NCBI RefSeq assembly: GCF_000934725.1
Contig: NZ_JYNS01000003.1
Coordinates: 1 to 64,000 of the forward strand
Length of the DNA: 64,000 nucleotides
Origin: Methyloterricola oryzae
GTDB lineage: Bacteria > Pseudomonadota > Gammaproteobacteria > Methylococcales > Methylococcaceae
Direction: 5' to 3'
Shown here: one piece after another, positions 44,181 through 53,812 of the stretch
How positions within the stretch are numbered: the first letter of the stretch is position 1
Layout: every line of letters begins with the position of its first letter
The notes under the pieces: model-generated
What the model saw: only the letters and a program-made list of their open reading frames with translations
What the model was told of the DNA's origin: nothing
Database searches by the model: none
Made by a program: the position numbers and the translations under genes

Positions 44181-45896
44181 ATGGCAACGGTCGGTTTCGC
44201 GATTACCAATGGCACCCAAGGAACCGGCCTTGCCGGCGAACTGCAGGCGCGCTTCCATGATCCCCTGTGGACCCTGGGCAGACAGTGGCAGCTGGGTGAG
44301 TTCCGCGGCGAGGACTGCGGTTCACCGACGGCCGTCCATGTCGAAATGGAGGAAGTCGCCGTCAATGGTTACCGCCCCGGAGGCCACGGTGAACTGACGG
44401 ATTACGCGCCGGCCTCGCTGCCCCTGGAAACGATGGTGGAACGGGAAACGGCGGACCTTGAGCGAGCTGTCAGCTGGCGCGAGTCCGCGGAAACCGGGCA
44501 GCACTTGCTGCGCATCCTGAACGGCCTCGGAGCTGCTCCCGCCCACTACACGGACCCGCTGCTGCGCTCCTATGGCCTGAAAGCACCCGACCCCGCCGTT
44601 CTAGATGCCTTGGACGCGGACAGCCGTCGCATGATGGCGGTCCTGGCGGGCCGGGTCGTGGACGGCGCGCTCCTGCGGCAGGACATCCAGGCAACTTCCA
44701 TCGCAGCAGTGATCGAGAAGCTGGCCGCGGCGGGGCTGGCGACTCCTGTCACTGCGGCCGACGCCGCGCCGCTGACGCAGGGACTTATGGACTGGCTGCG
44801 CTGGTGCGAAAACCGGCTCAGCCGCTCGGCGCCAGAGCAGGACGCCTGGCAGCCGGAACGCATGGAATATCGCTTCGACCTGGCTGTGCGCACTGCCACA
44901 GACACCCTCGAGCTCAAGGCCGAGGAATACTACAGCGGCGAGTTGGACTGGTACGCGGTGGACATGGAACCGCCCACAGGGCCCCAAGCGCGGTTGAACC
45001 CCGCCCTACGGAATCTCGACCTGCTGCCCGTGCCGGTCAGCTATCACGGCATGCCCTTGGCGCGTTTCTGGGAAATGGAAGATGCCCGCATCAACTTCGC
45101 CGCAGTCGAGGCTGCCCCCAACGATCTGCCGAGACGGCTGCTGCTCAAATTCGCCCTGGAGTTCAGCAATGACTGGTTCGTGGTCCCGGTAGAGCTACCG
45201 GTAGGCTCTCTCAGCCGCGTGCGCAGGCTCGTGGTCAGCAACAGCTTCGGCGAGCGCCATCTGATTTCCCCCGCCGCCGAGACCGACCAGGCTCCGGGGC
45301 GATGGCGTGCCTTTTCCATCAGCGGCGACGGCCAGAACTGGTTCTACCTGCCCGCGGCGCTGGCCAAGGGACTGCAAGGCAAGACTCTGGAAGAAATCTG
45401 GCTGCAGCGCGACGAGGGCGCCAACCTGGGCTGGGCTGTGCAGACGCAGATGCCGAGCCTTGCGGGTGGCACTCTCAACCGAAGTGAACTCTCGGACAGC
45501 AGCGCCGAGGAGATTCTGCCCGCGCCTCTGGAAGGCACCCGCGCCTACCGCCTCGGCACCCGCGTGCCCGCCTACTGGAAACCCTTGCTGCCGGCCAGGC
45601 TGGACTCCGGCATGCGGCTGCGCCAGGCGCGCCTGCAGACCGCGGGCGATGATCTGCCGACCATCATGCGACTGGACCAGTTAATGCCCATGGGCCGCGA
45701 CCTGGATTTGTACGACGAAGAAGTCCCAGCCGAAGGCGTGCAGGTCACTCGAGCCTACCAATACGCCCGCTGGTGCGACGGATCGACCCACCTCTGGATC
45801 AGTCGCCAGAAGCGACCCGGGCGGGGCGACGCTGCGTCAGGCCTGGTATTCGATCTACTGGAGTTAGGCGGAGGAACCAATCGGCCTCGGCCCTAA
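44181..45896 (+). CDS. Hypothetical 571-residue protein, last gene of operon
   Basis: Starts at ATG 44181, two bases after the previous stop, behind GCAGGGGG. The N-terminus has a well-formed motif FHDPLWTLGRQWQLGEFRGE that I have seen only in uncharacterised proteins. The middle is helical with YYSGELDWYAVDM, followed by a beta-rich half (LLKFALEFSNDWFVVPVELP, WRAFSISGDGQNWFYLP), and the end reads YQYARWCDGSTHLWISRQKR. Family and function are unknown. Confidence 0.75.
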   Translation: MATVGFAITNGTQGTGLAGELQARFHDPLWTLGRQWQLGEFRGEDCGSPTAVHVEMEEVAVNGYRPGGHGELTDYAPASLPLETMVERETADLERAVSWRESAETGQHLLRILNGLGAAPAHYTDPLLRSYGLKAPDPAVLDALDADSRRMMAVLAGRVVDGALLRQDIQATSIAAVIEKLAAAGLATPVTAADAAPLTQGLMDWLRWCENRLSRSAPEQDAWQPERMEYRFDLAVRTATDTLELKAEEYYSGELDWYAVDMEPPTGPQARLNPALRNLDLLPVPVSYHGMPLARFWEMEDARINFAAVEAAPNDLPRRLLLKFALEFSNDWFVVPVELPVGSLSRVRRLVVSNSFGERHLISPAAETDQAPGRWRAFSISGDGQNWFYLPAALAKGLQGKTLEEIWLQRDEGANLGWAVQTQMPSLAGGTLNRSELSDSSAEEILPAPLEGTRAYRLGTRVPAYWKPLLPARLDSGMRLRQARLQTAGDDLPTIMRLDQLMPMGRDLDLYDEEVPAEGVQVTRAYQYARWCDGSTHLWISRQKRPGRGDAASGLVFDLLELGGGTNRPRP

Positions 45897-46214
45897 CCGC
45901 TAGACCGACACGATCCCGGAGACCCGGAGATGCGCTTCGCTCTCCGGCCACTCGGCTTTTAGCGGAACCCACAGCAATTGGACCGCAAAACGATCGCCTG
46001 AATTTGGATGCTTAAGGCAGCAAAAACAGTCGCACAAAGTTGCCAGGAAAAGCTTTGACAAGTCACGGTCGCTGCAAAGGCGGCTATTCAGACCAATGTC
46101 TCTGGCTATGCCGCCAATGACTCAGGGCAAACTCCAAACTCCAAAATGAATCCGACCCTGGCAAATCCGCGGCCTGGCAAGCTCCACGGCCGTCAATCCG
46201 AATGGATTCAGTGG
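45897..46214. other. Convergent intergenic region
   Basis: About 320 bp between the six-gene operon and the minus-strand glycosyltransferase. It holds the candidate terminator below and no supported gene. Confidence 0.5.
45924..45960 (+). terminator. Candidate terminator of the six-gene operon
   Basis: CCGGAGA (45924-45930) pairs with TCTCCGG (45941-45947), with an inner GCG/CGC pair and a CTT loop. A TTTT run lies 10 bases further (45957-45960), too far for a perfect intrinsic terminator. Confidence 0.35.
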
Positions 46215-47402
46215 CTAGGCACGTCCAACACGTTGCAAGCCTAGACTCAGGGCGTCGCTGATGCGACGTGCCGAAGCCGCCCAGGTCCAATTGGCCGACA
46301 CCTCCGATGCATGTTCACCCAAGGTCTGCAATTGCCGGCGCTGGTCCCAGCAGCGCGCAAGGGCTTGCAACAAAGCAGCATCATCGCTGCCGTCCGCCCA
46401 GAATACAAAGTCCTCTCCGCCCACCACGTCGGTGTGGCAGTCAATTCGGGTGGCGATGATCGGCATACCCGCGGCCATGTATTCGAACAGCTTGATGGGA
46501 CTTGAAATCCTGAACTTTTCCTCGTCCGGGAAAGGAAGCACGCCAATGCAGGCACCAGAAAGCACGCGCGGCACCTCGGCATGGGGAACTGAAGGCAGAA
46601 CGCGCACCCGGCCGCCGCTAGTTTCGGCAAATTCCCGCAGATCATCGAACTCATCGCCCCCACCGACCACAGTGAGGGAAAAATTCATGCCCTTCTCACA
46701 AGCGGCAACCACTGCACGGCAAAACGCCATCACATTGCGTTCCTTGTAAAGGGAACCGATATAAATCACCGGCAGGGGCTGGGATTCCTCCGGCCAATGC
46801 CGCCAACCGATGGCCGCACCAAAAAGCTCTCGGTTTGCGCCAGAAGGCCAGATGCCGAGCAGATCAGACGGCACGATGCCTACGTAATCGGCCAACCGGC
46901 GCGTGATCGCTGTTTGACCGTCGGCACACAAATTTGCAAAGTGGTTCATTAAACGCCTGTAAATGTCACGCAGCTTCGCTTTCGGCGTGTCGACCACCAT
47001 CTCCACCGTCCGTGTGTCCATAACCAGCAAGGGAAATCGGCCAGGAATCAGCCAGCGCAGAACACGCAGCGGCAGAATGAACAGAGCCGACTCTTGGTGA
47101 AAGTAGACCACGTCGGTGCTCTTCCAGTTTTTTGCCACATCGGCCATGACGAACAGGTGGTAGATAACTTGTCCCAACACGTAGACGCGCGGCATGGGTA
47201 GGTAACGCACGCGAAAATCCCGAGGCAGGATTTCGCCTGCACCGCCTTGTGCTAGAAGCGTGACATCCCAACCCAAGCGCGCGAGCTCGTGGGCTGGTTC
47301 ATTGAATGCGTTTATGTGAAGGGTGGGCGTCAGGGAAGCCGGAACGATCCAAATCAAACGACGGGAGATTTTGTCATCGGCGGCCGGTCTGCTGTCTGCC
47401 AT
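46215..47402 (-). CDS. Glycosyltransferase family 4-like protein
   Basis: The 395-residue product has the GT-B layout: an N-terminal acceptor domain (WIVPASLTPTLHINAFNEPA) and a C-terminal nucleotide-sugar domain with LPVIYIGSLYKERN, then FRISSPIKLFEYMAAGMPII and DVVGGEDFVFW; the E-x7-E region lies around KLFEYMAAG. It probably adds a sugar to a lipid-linked or surface polysaccharide. ATG at 47402. It lies 45 bp downstream of another GT on the same strand. Confidence 0.85.
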   Translation of the reverse strand: MADSRPAADDKISRRLIWIVPASLTPTLHINAFNEPAHELARLGWDVTLLAQGGAGEILPRDFRVRYLPMPRVYVLGQVIYHLFVMADVAKNWKSTDVVYFHQESALFILPLRVLRWLIPGRFPLLVMDTRTVEMVVDTPKAKLRDIYRRLMNHFANLCADGQTAITRRLADYVGIVPSDLLGIWPSGANRELFGAAIGWRHWPEESQPLPVIYIGSLYKERNVMAFCRAVVAACEKGMNFSLTVVGGGDEFDDLREFAETSGGRVRVLPSVPHAEVPRVLSGACIGVLPFPDEEKFRISSPIKLFEYMAAGMPIIATRIDCHTDVVGGEDFVFWADGSDDAALLQALARCWDQRRQLQTLGEHASEVSANWTWAASARRISDALSLGLQRVGRA

Positions 47403-47447
47403 TCAGTGGGCTCCTGGGTACATGTGGGGCGGAAATGCCGCGAATTT

Positions 47448-48578
47448 TCACGACGACGCGGACGTTTCGATTATCCCGCGGAACATGCTTTCGTATTGGT
47501 CAACCATATGGCCAACCCGATGGTGTGCGTGGGCATACTCCTGGGCCTTGCGTCCCATCGCCATGCGCTTCTCTGAATCCCGCATCAACTCGCCTACCCT
47601 GGCGGCAAACTCGTCCATTGATTGGGTCACAAAACCGATCCCCTCACGTTCCATGATGCCATCCACGTTGTACGACAGACATATCGTCGGAACCGCTCTA
47701 AACCACGCCTGAAGCAGAGAATTCCCAAATCCCTCCGTGTCGGGTTTACTCGTGTAGACCAGAATATCACTCTGTCCAATCTGCTTGTTGACCTCTTCAA
47801 CGGGCAAGCCGCCCAGATAGTTAAGGTTTTTTGGCGCGTCCGCGAGCATCCTACGACAGGCCTCGGCGTACCGCCCCTTGGACTGTAGGGAACCGATCAT
47901 GACGAACTGAAACTCCGGCAAGCGCCTGGCAAGCTCGACGAATTGTTCCGGCCGCTTCCATCGCTTCACGTTGTTCACCCAAATCACCTGCTTGCCAGGC
48001 AACTGATGCACCTCGTGTTCTGGTGGCAGCGGCGAGCCATTGTAGACGGTCTCGATCCGAACACCCGGAAGCCAGCGCCGGATTCGCTTCGACATGTCCT
48101 CTGAGTTACACACGTGAACGGCGGAATGGCGAATGGACCAGAATGCCTTCCAGTGTAGAAACAGGGTGCCATTAACCACACTCCGCAGCATGGTGCGCGG
48201 ATCATGACCAGTAAAAAGCGGCGAGGTTTCCATGAAACTGCTGGTCACCGAAACCAGTGGAATCTGCATTCCCCGAAAGACGTCACTGACGCCGGCCAGT
48301 TCCAGCAAATAGCGAAGATAACCAACGTCCGGCCGGAAATCGCTAATAATTTCACGAATGCGCTGATAGTGCGCAGGTCTACCAATGGCGCCCCACCCGG
48401 GAAGTTCAATAACCCTAACACCCTCATCCTGGTACTCAGCGGTCTGCCCCGCCTCCACAGCCAGATACATGACTTCATGACCGCGCATGGCAAGTTCCTT
48501 GCCCAAGAGGGAAGTCTGGTATTCCGCGCCGCCGATGCGCTTTCCTGGATAAATGGCAGTCATCAAAACTATACGCAT
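47448..48578 (-). CDS. Glycosyltransferase family 4 protein
   Basis: The 376-residue GT-B enzyme has MRIVLMTAIYPGKRIGGAEY with the glycine-rich N-terminal loop, ICNSED-like acceptor region (HVCNSEDMSKRI), KQVIWVNNVKRWKRPEQFVE as the donor-domain start, and the C-terminal SKPDTEGFGNSLLQAWFRAV. It likely works in the same polysaccharide pathway as the neighbour. The ATG at 48578 is preferred; a GTG at 48593 is possible. No strongly placed ribosome site for either. Confidence 0.85.
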   Translation of the reverse strand: MRIVLMTAIYPGKRIGGAEYQTSLLGKELAMRGHEVMYLAVEAGQTAEYQDEGVRVIELPGWGAIGRPAHYQRIREIISDFRPDVGYLRYLLELAGVSDVFRGMQIPLVSVTSSFMETSPLFTGHDPRTMLRSVVNGTLFLHWKAFWSIRHSAVHVCNSEDMSKRIRRWLPGVRIETVYNGSPLPPEHEVHQLPGKQVIWVNNVKRWKRPEQFVELARRLPEFQFVMIGSLQSKGRYAEACRRMLADAPKNLNYLGGLPVEEVNKQIGQSDILVYTSKPDTEGFGNSLLQAWFRAVPTICLSYNVDGIMEREGIGFVTQSMDEFAARVGELMRDSEKRMAMGRKAQEYAHAHHRVGHMVDQYESMFRGIIETSASS

Positions 48579-48583
48579 TGGTT

Positions 48584-48751
48584 TTACTGGCACCTTGATT
48601 CTAAAATTTCAAACTTTCTCCGTCGCAGGCGCGAGCGCTCCAAATCGATGAGGTAGGCCATGTGGTTGAACGACAAATAAACCTGCCAACAACCGCCTGA
48701 CGAATCATGAACTTTTATGACGGAAAACCTCCGGCGCTCTCTAACAACCAT
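48584..48751 (-). CDS. Possible small protein between GT and polymerase genes
   Basis: A 55-codon frame (MVVRERRRFSVIKVHDSSGG...) fills the 190-bp gap between two genes on the same strand and ends near the next start. It may extend upstream into the polymerase gene. No motif or ribosome site supports it strongly; it may be a non-coding gap. Confidence 0.2.
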   Translation of the reverse strand: MVVRERRRFSVIKVHDSSGGCWQVYLSFNHMAYLIDLERSRLRRRKFEILESRCQ

Positions 48752-48771
48752 GTTACACAGCCCGTGATTCC

Positions 48772-50127
48772 TTAAGACCGTCGCCAGTTCTTGCTCCAGT
48801 CGAGCCTGTTCTTGGCTGCGATAACCTGTCCGGAGAAAAACCAAAAAAGATAACTGATGGCGTTGAAGACGATGTTACTCTGGTAGACCATGACGACCAC
48901 AATCATCACAGTTACCGCAACCCAACCGATGGCAAATGCCCCATAGAGATCAGAACTCCGGGCTAGAGCAAAGGAATCAAAGAATATGAATGCCATCAAT
49001 ATAAAGACACAAAGAATTCCAAGAAGGCCAATCTCCCAAAGAGCGAGACTCAAATCTGTAATTCCAGCACTAAAGTAAATACTATAAAGAGCATATTTTC
49101 CAGCAAAATTTTTCCCAAGGAAAGAATCCGTGACGTTTCCTATCCCTACCCCAACCAGAAGCTTGGCCCAGTCGGCGGATAAAACCTTCCAAGCCACGAT
49201 TATGCCATCGAAGCGCTCCGCCCGCTTTGCAGCCTTCTTTTTTGCTCCAATAACTTTGGGACCTTCACGATCGATTCCTCTCACAGTCGCGCTTTCTGCA
49301 GCGCCTCCATAGACATAGGTCTCCAGCATTTTCGGATCCGTCAGAAAGCCGAATATACCCCCTTTCTGCATGTCCCCACGTGACGAGTAAAGCGTTTGAT
49401 ACATGCCAACAAAAAGCACAAATACAATTCCACCCATAACCGCGAATGGAACAAGGGACCGTAGATTTTTTTCGAGCTTCGCAACAATAAAGACCGGTAT
49501 TCCCAGCGCCAAAGGAAGAAGAATAACGGTAACCTTTGTCTCATCGAGACCAGCTGGCGCGATGAAAAATATCATGAGCAGAGCGGCATGACGGAGCGAG
49601 AGTTTCTTGCGTAGATACATGCCCATCACAATTGACAAAAAGCTAAGCATCATGATGGTGAGCACCCCGGATGTCTCCAGGGTGCCCGTAACTACGTCGC
49701 CAGTAGCCAAATCGGAGTACAAGACAAACCGCTGAAGCGCAGCCATGGGCAATTGCAATAGCCCTAGACCGGCCAACAACAATAACTGCTTCTTAAACTC
49801 TTCCTCTGAATACTCGTATACCAAAGGCATGAGAAAGAATGGAACATACTTGAAATATGTACGCGCCCCAATAAAGATAGTACCTGGCTGCACGTCATTG
49901 ATGATGAGAGACGACGTGAGCAAAAGAAAAATAAAGCCAAAAAGCAGGACGTATTTTGCACTTATCATCAACCGCTTTTCATACGCACCTCGAAGCACCA
50001 CCAGTACAAATGCGATCGCGGACAATATTTCCGGAAGCCAGGATAACTGTCTCGGAAGAAATCCTGACTCCGAATGGAACTGCAGGAGAAATGAAGCCAG
50101 GAATATTAAATAGGGTAATAGAACCAT
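48772..50127 (-). CDS. O-antigen polymerase/ligase-like membrane protein
   Basis: The 451-residue product has about ten to eleven membrane helices and one larger extracytoplasmic loop (about residues 260-310, rich in Lys/Arg, GAKKKAAKRAERFDGI), typical of Wzy/WaaL-type polysaccharide polymerases and ligases. The exact role is not decidable. The gene is visibly AT-richer than the rest of the window, which suggests acquisition. ATG at 50127. Confidence 0.75.
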   Translation of the reverse strand: MVLLPYLIFLASFLLQFHSESGFLPRQLSWLPEILSAIAFVLVVLRGAYEKRLMISAKYVLLFGFIFLLLTSSLIINDVQPGTIFIGARTYFKYVPFFLMPLVYEYSEEEFKKQLLLLAGLGLLQLPMAALQRFVLYSDLATGDVVTGTLETSGVLTIMMLSFLSIVMGMYLRKKLSLRHAALLMIFFIAPAGLDETKVTVILLPLALGIPVFIVAKLEKNLRSLVPFAVMGGIVFVLFVGMYQTLYSSRGDMQKGGIFGFLTDPKMLETYVYGGAAESATVRGIDREGPKVIGAKKKAAKRAERFDGIIVAWKVLSADWAKLLVGVGIGNVTDSFLGKNFAGKYALYSIYFSAGITDLSLALWEIGLLGILCVFILMAFIFFDSFALARSSDLYGAFAIGWVAVTVMIVVVMVYQSNIVFNAISYLFWFFSGQVIAAKNRLDWSKNWRRS

Positions 50128-50474
50128 GGCTCGAGGGAAGGTTGGACTGTACGCGTCATCGCACGACTTGACCGGCTGGATTTCGTACCACCAACCTCAA
50201 AAGAATAGCGATAGAGTTACGTAGTGTAGCAGGCATCTTGCTTTACCTTGTGTGCATGCACTTCGGCGGCCTTACCGAACAGCTTGCCGATTCACAAAGA
50301 GCACTAGTAATTTCACCTATTTGAATTAGGTGCCTAAAGGCGTTCCAGCATCAAAAGCCATCCCGCTTGAGCAAGTTTTGGCGCCTGCGCCTGGCACACA
50401 TCAACGTGGAGCGGGGCGCGCGAGGCTAGATTTAGCAAACCAATGAAAGTTCAATTGGTTCAAGCCTATGCAAT
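50128..50474. other. Intergenic region, AT-rich
   Basis: About 350 bp between the polymerase-like gene and hemY, probably with the polymerase promoter. CACCTA (50314-50319) and TAGGTG (50327-50332) form a small inverted repeat. I see no gene. Confidence 0.4.
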
Positions 50475-51740
50475 CTAAGTTTGCGCCTCGTCCTCGGCCT
50501 GTGGCTCGTTCTCCGGATTCATTTCTATCTGCGCCACCACCTCGTTGGAGGCGAACAGTAGCCCGTTGCGGAAGTACTGGCACGCGTTTACGGCATCATC
50601 CTGTCTGAGCAGCAGATCCCCCATCATGCGGAAGGCCTCGACGCTGGATTCAATACCGAGGCTTCTTTCCAGATACTCGCGCGCCTTCTCCGGCTGCCCG
50701 GCCGCCAGGGCCAGCTTGCCCAGCACCCTTAGCAAAACCGCATCCTGCGTGTGTTTGGCAAGCCAAGCTTCCGCCGTTTCGAGCTGCTGCGCCGCATCGG
50801 GTAATTGGATACAGCCGTACAGCACTAGCAAGGTGTCGTTCCACTGCTTGGACAGGGTCTGGCGCAGCAAAGGCTCAATTTCGTCCCCGGCACCCGCTTC
50901 GATCATAGCCGCAAAATACAATTCCTGGATGCCAACCATGGCCTTGATATGATCGGGAACATGCTGCCAGACTTCCCGCAGGGCGCCCGGCTTGCGAGAC
51001 TCCGAGCGTTGCTTGAGCATGGCGCTGAACGTCTCCGCTTCAAGCAACTTGATTTCGGCCTCCATCAGCACCTTGTTCTGATGCAATTGCGGAATCAACC
51101 GCGTCAGGCCTTCCCAGTCTTCCGCCTGAGCGTACGCCTGATGCATTAGCTTCAGCACTTTCGCGTGACTCGGTGCGATCTGGTTGAGATGGGTCAGTGT
51201 TTCCAAGGCCTCGGTGAACTGCTGGTTGGACATCTGCAGTTCCGCGCGGGTCAAGCCGATGGCCAGTTCGGCTTCCGGCGTTGATTCATGGGCGAGGTTG
51301 AGGTATTCATCGCGCAGGTCCACCGCGCCCCGGGAATGCGCCGCGTGGGCCGCCGTCAGATAGTTGATGAGCGGCACGCCGCTGTTGGCCGCATGCCGTA
51401 TCAGATGCTTCTCCGCCTTTTCCCAATTTCCTTCCGCCGATTCGATCAAACCGGCAATCAGGGCTTCCTGTGATTGCCGGCTCCGCTGTTCGGAACCTCG
51501 GCGCTTTATGGCTTTTGGAAGCCGCAAGGTTCCGATGACCAGACGAATCGTGAGGTAGAACGTCAGGAAAGCCAGCAGAATCAGCATGGCCATGAGAAAC
51601 AGTGATGTCTCTATGGACCAGTGGCCGATGCCGATGATGACATAGCCGGGATCGCCCTGCGCGACCAGCTGTTCATGAATGAAAAACGCGGCGCCGACCG
51701 CGATGAGCAGCGCGATGAGCAGGATGACCAGGGACTTCAC
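50475..51740 (-). CDS. hemY: HemY protein
   Basis: The 421-residue inner-membrane protein has two N-terminal membrane helices (VILLIALLIAVGAAFFI and SLFLMAMLILLAFLTFYLTI) and a C-terminal TPR-rich periplasmic domain (WEKAEKHLIRHAANSG, AYAQAEDWEGLTRLIP). It is the gammaproteobacterial HemY of unknown exact role, encoded with hemC/hemD, not the protoporphyrinogen oxidase of the same name. The start is a GTG at 51740 overlapping the upstream stop (GTGA). Confidence 0.92.
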   Translation of the reverse strand: MKSLVILLIALLIAVGAAFFIHEQLVAQGDPGYVIIGIGHWSIETSLFLMAMLILLAFLTFYLTIRLVIGTLRLPKAIKRRGSEQRSRQSQEALIAGLIESAEGNWEKAEKHLIRHAANSGVPLINYLTAAHAAHSRGAVDLRDEYLNLAHESTPEAELAIGLTRAELQMSNQQFTEALETLTHLNQIAPSHAKVLKLMHQAYAQAEDWEGLTRLIPQLHQNKVLMEAEIKLLEAETFSAMLKQRSESRKPGALREVWQHVPDHIKAMVGIQELYFAAMIEAGAGDEIEPLLRQTLSKQWNDTLLVLYGCIQLPDAAQQLETAEAWLAKHTQDAVLLRVLGKLALAAGQPEKAREYLERSLGIESSVEAFRMMGDLLLRQDDAVNACQYFRNGLLFASNEVVAQIEMNPENEPQAEDEAQT

Positions 51741-53812
51741 GGCTGTGTACCCTCGGGTGCTGCGGCAGGCTGAGGTTGAGCTTGACTCTTGCCCTTCTCC
51801 TCCGCTTCCAGGCGCAGCTTCTCGATATTGCGCAGCAGTGTCAGGGACTTGCTGATATCGGGGAACGGGACCGCGATCTGCTGCGCCTTTAAGTCGACCA
51901 ACTCCGCCACCAGATCTTTGGTCGCCGCCGCCTCCGCATCAAAATGCTCATTAAGCCAGCTGAGTACCGAATCCAGGCTTGACTTATAGAGTCCGTCGTC
52001 GCCCCGCAACAGGGCCAGCCGGGTTATTTCCATGCGCAGCAACAAGACCTGACGCAGCGCCTCCACCTCTTCCGGAACCAGCACCGCCTGTACCGGTCGG
52101 TCGGTGCGGCGCACCGTGACGAGCCCTTTGAAATCGCTCAATGCGGAATCCAGCAGCCCCGCTCCGCCATCCTCCGTAGCAGGTGGCTGCTGGGCTTTCT
52201 CATCGGGTCCAGCCTCCACTTTGGCCTTGCCTTTGTCCGTGTGGGGCAAGAACAGGGGCAGGTCTCTGACGACAGACTCAAGCGCCAGGATCTGGGCCGA
52301 CAGACCCACCACGTCCGCTATCTTCACCTCTTCCAACTGGTTGATTTCCTCGGCCAAGGCTTCACGCACCTTGAACACGCCGGGGTCACCGCTGTCATGG
52401 AGCCGCTGGTCGGCAGCCGCCAAAGCAGCGAGCACGGCCTTCACGTCACCGGTCAGGTGCAGCTTCTGGTTGGCAATACCCAGCAAATACTCCGCGTCCG
52501 CCACCATCATGTCACCGCGCGTCTTATTCATTTGCCGCTGTATGTGCTCGATGGACGCCGCAAGCTCGTTCTTGGTCGAATCCAGTCGCTCCCCAAACGT
52601 ACTGCCCTGCTCGCCGATTTGACGCTCGAACTTGGTATCCTCGGTGGTGACTTGTGACTGCAGGGTGGCGAACTGCGAATGCAGGGCCGCCAACTCCGTC
52701 TGAAATCCGGATATCTGATGGAGCAGTTCCTGCATCTGACGGTCGCCTTTGTCCAGACCGGAGCCCAAACCCTCCTGCTTGGTTCGCAATTCATTCAGGA
52801 TGAAGAAGCCACCGCCAGCTAGCGCGAACACCAGCAACAGGATCATATAGCCGACCCAAGCACCTACTCTGGATTTCTTCGGCGCGGGCGGAGCTTCTTG
52901 GGACTCACCATAAGCATCCGTTGCCGTAATTTCGTCCGGTTGATCCGCCGGCAGCGTCACTTCTTTCTCCTCGTCAACCAATGCTGTGTCCCCGTTTTCG
53001 GAATGGTTTGGAACCTCTCGCCGGTTGCCCGCCAGGGCAATCACCGCAGCCAGTAATGACTCGTCACCCGCCTCTACCGCCATCACATTCGCGTAGCCCA
53101 GACCCCGCGCCTTCTGCGCAATGCGCTCGCCAATCACGGCAAGCGGCGTGGACCGCAGCTGTCCGGAATGGTCGCCGACCACGATCTGTTCAAGAATGTC
53201 GAGGGCTTCGCCAGAGGTGACCGTGACGAGATCGATCTCGCCGGACCTCCAGCGTTCAAGCAAGGGCGCGGGATCGACCTGCGACGCGGCGCGGCGGTAG
53301 ACTTCCGCGTACGTCACTTCCGCCCCACGCGCCTTCAATGTATCCGCCAGCACTTCGCGCCCGCCCGCTCCCCGCACGATGAGGATACGCTGGCCAGTCA
53401 CATCGGCAAATTCCGGCAAGGCCAGCAGGGCTTCGCTATTAAACTGCTGTTTGGGTGCCAGGTCCACCTCCACACCCTGGCGCTCCAACTCATCCGCCGT
53501 CGCCTGACCGATCGCAGCCACCTTAGGCCAAGCGGCAGGTTCGCCAACGCTCCGGATACACGCCAGCCCGTGACGCACCGCGTTGGAACTGACGAAAACC
53601 AGCCAGTCGCAACCCGCTAGATCCGCCAGCGTACGAGGACCTTCCGCATCCAATGGCACCGGCACGATCTCAAGCAGTGGGAACCGGATCGCACGCCCGC
53701 CCGCGGCCTCGATCAATTCACTCAGGTTCTCGCCCTGGCCTTGTGGTCGCGTGACCAGAACGCCCAGGCCCGCCAAGGGCTTGAGGACGCCTTCAGCCAT
53801 GCGCCTCGCCAT
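51737..53812 (-). CDS. hemDX: Fused uroporphyrinogen-III synthase (HemD) and HemX
   Basis: The 691-residue protein joins a HemD domain (about 1-255: [35 protein letters not shown]) to a HemX part: a linker, a membrane helix ([20 protein letters not shown], near residue 330), a long coiled coil and a C-terminal helical domain. HemD closes the tetrapyrrole ring of hydroxymethylbilane; HemX is thought to act at the membrane in this pathway. No frame break separates the parts. The ATG at 53812 follows AAGGA; ATG 53800 is an alternative. It overlaps hemC by 20 bp. Confidence 0.9.
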   Translation of the reverse strand: MARRMAEGVLKPLAGLGVLVTRPQGQGENLSELIEAAGGRAIRFPLLEIVPVPLDAEGPRTLADLAGCDWLVFVSSNAVRHGLACIRSVGEPAAWPKVAAIGQATADELERQGVEVDLAPKQQFNSEALLALPEFADVTGQRILIVRGAGGREVLADTLKARGAEVTYAEVYRRAASQVDPAPLLERWRSGEIDLVTVTSGEALDILEQIVVGDHSGQLRSTPLAVIGERIAQKARGLGYANVMAVEAGDESLLAAVIALAGNRREVPNHSENGDTALVDEEKEVTLPADQPDEITATDAYGESQEAPPAPKKSRVGAWVGYMILLLVFALAGGGFFILNELRTKQEGLGSGLDKGDRQMQELLHQISGFQTELAALHSQFATLQSQVTTEDTKFERQIGEQGSTFGERLDSTKNELAASIEHIQRQMNKTRGDMMVADAEYLLGIANQKLHLTGDVKAVLAALAAADQRLHDSGDPGVFKVREALAEEINQLEEVKIADVVGLSAQILALESVVRDLPLFLPHTDKGKAKVEAGPDEKAQQPPATEDGGAGLLDSALSDFKGLVTVRRTDRPVQAVLVPEEVEALRQVLLLRMEITRLALLRGDDGLYKSSLDSVLSWLNEHFDAEAAATKDLVAELVDLKAQQIAVPFPDISKSLTLLRNIEKLRLEAEEKGKSQAQPQPAAAPEGTQP

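Noticed and set aside
28961-45896. Reading the six-gene operon as a phage tail or type VI secretion cluster
   Set aside because: No sheath, tube, baseplate, VgrG, ClpV or tail-fibre features are recognisable, and the genes are embedded in ordinary chromosomal context.
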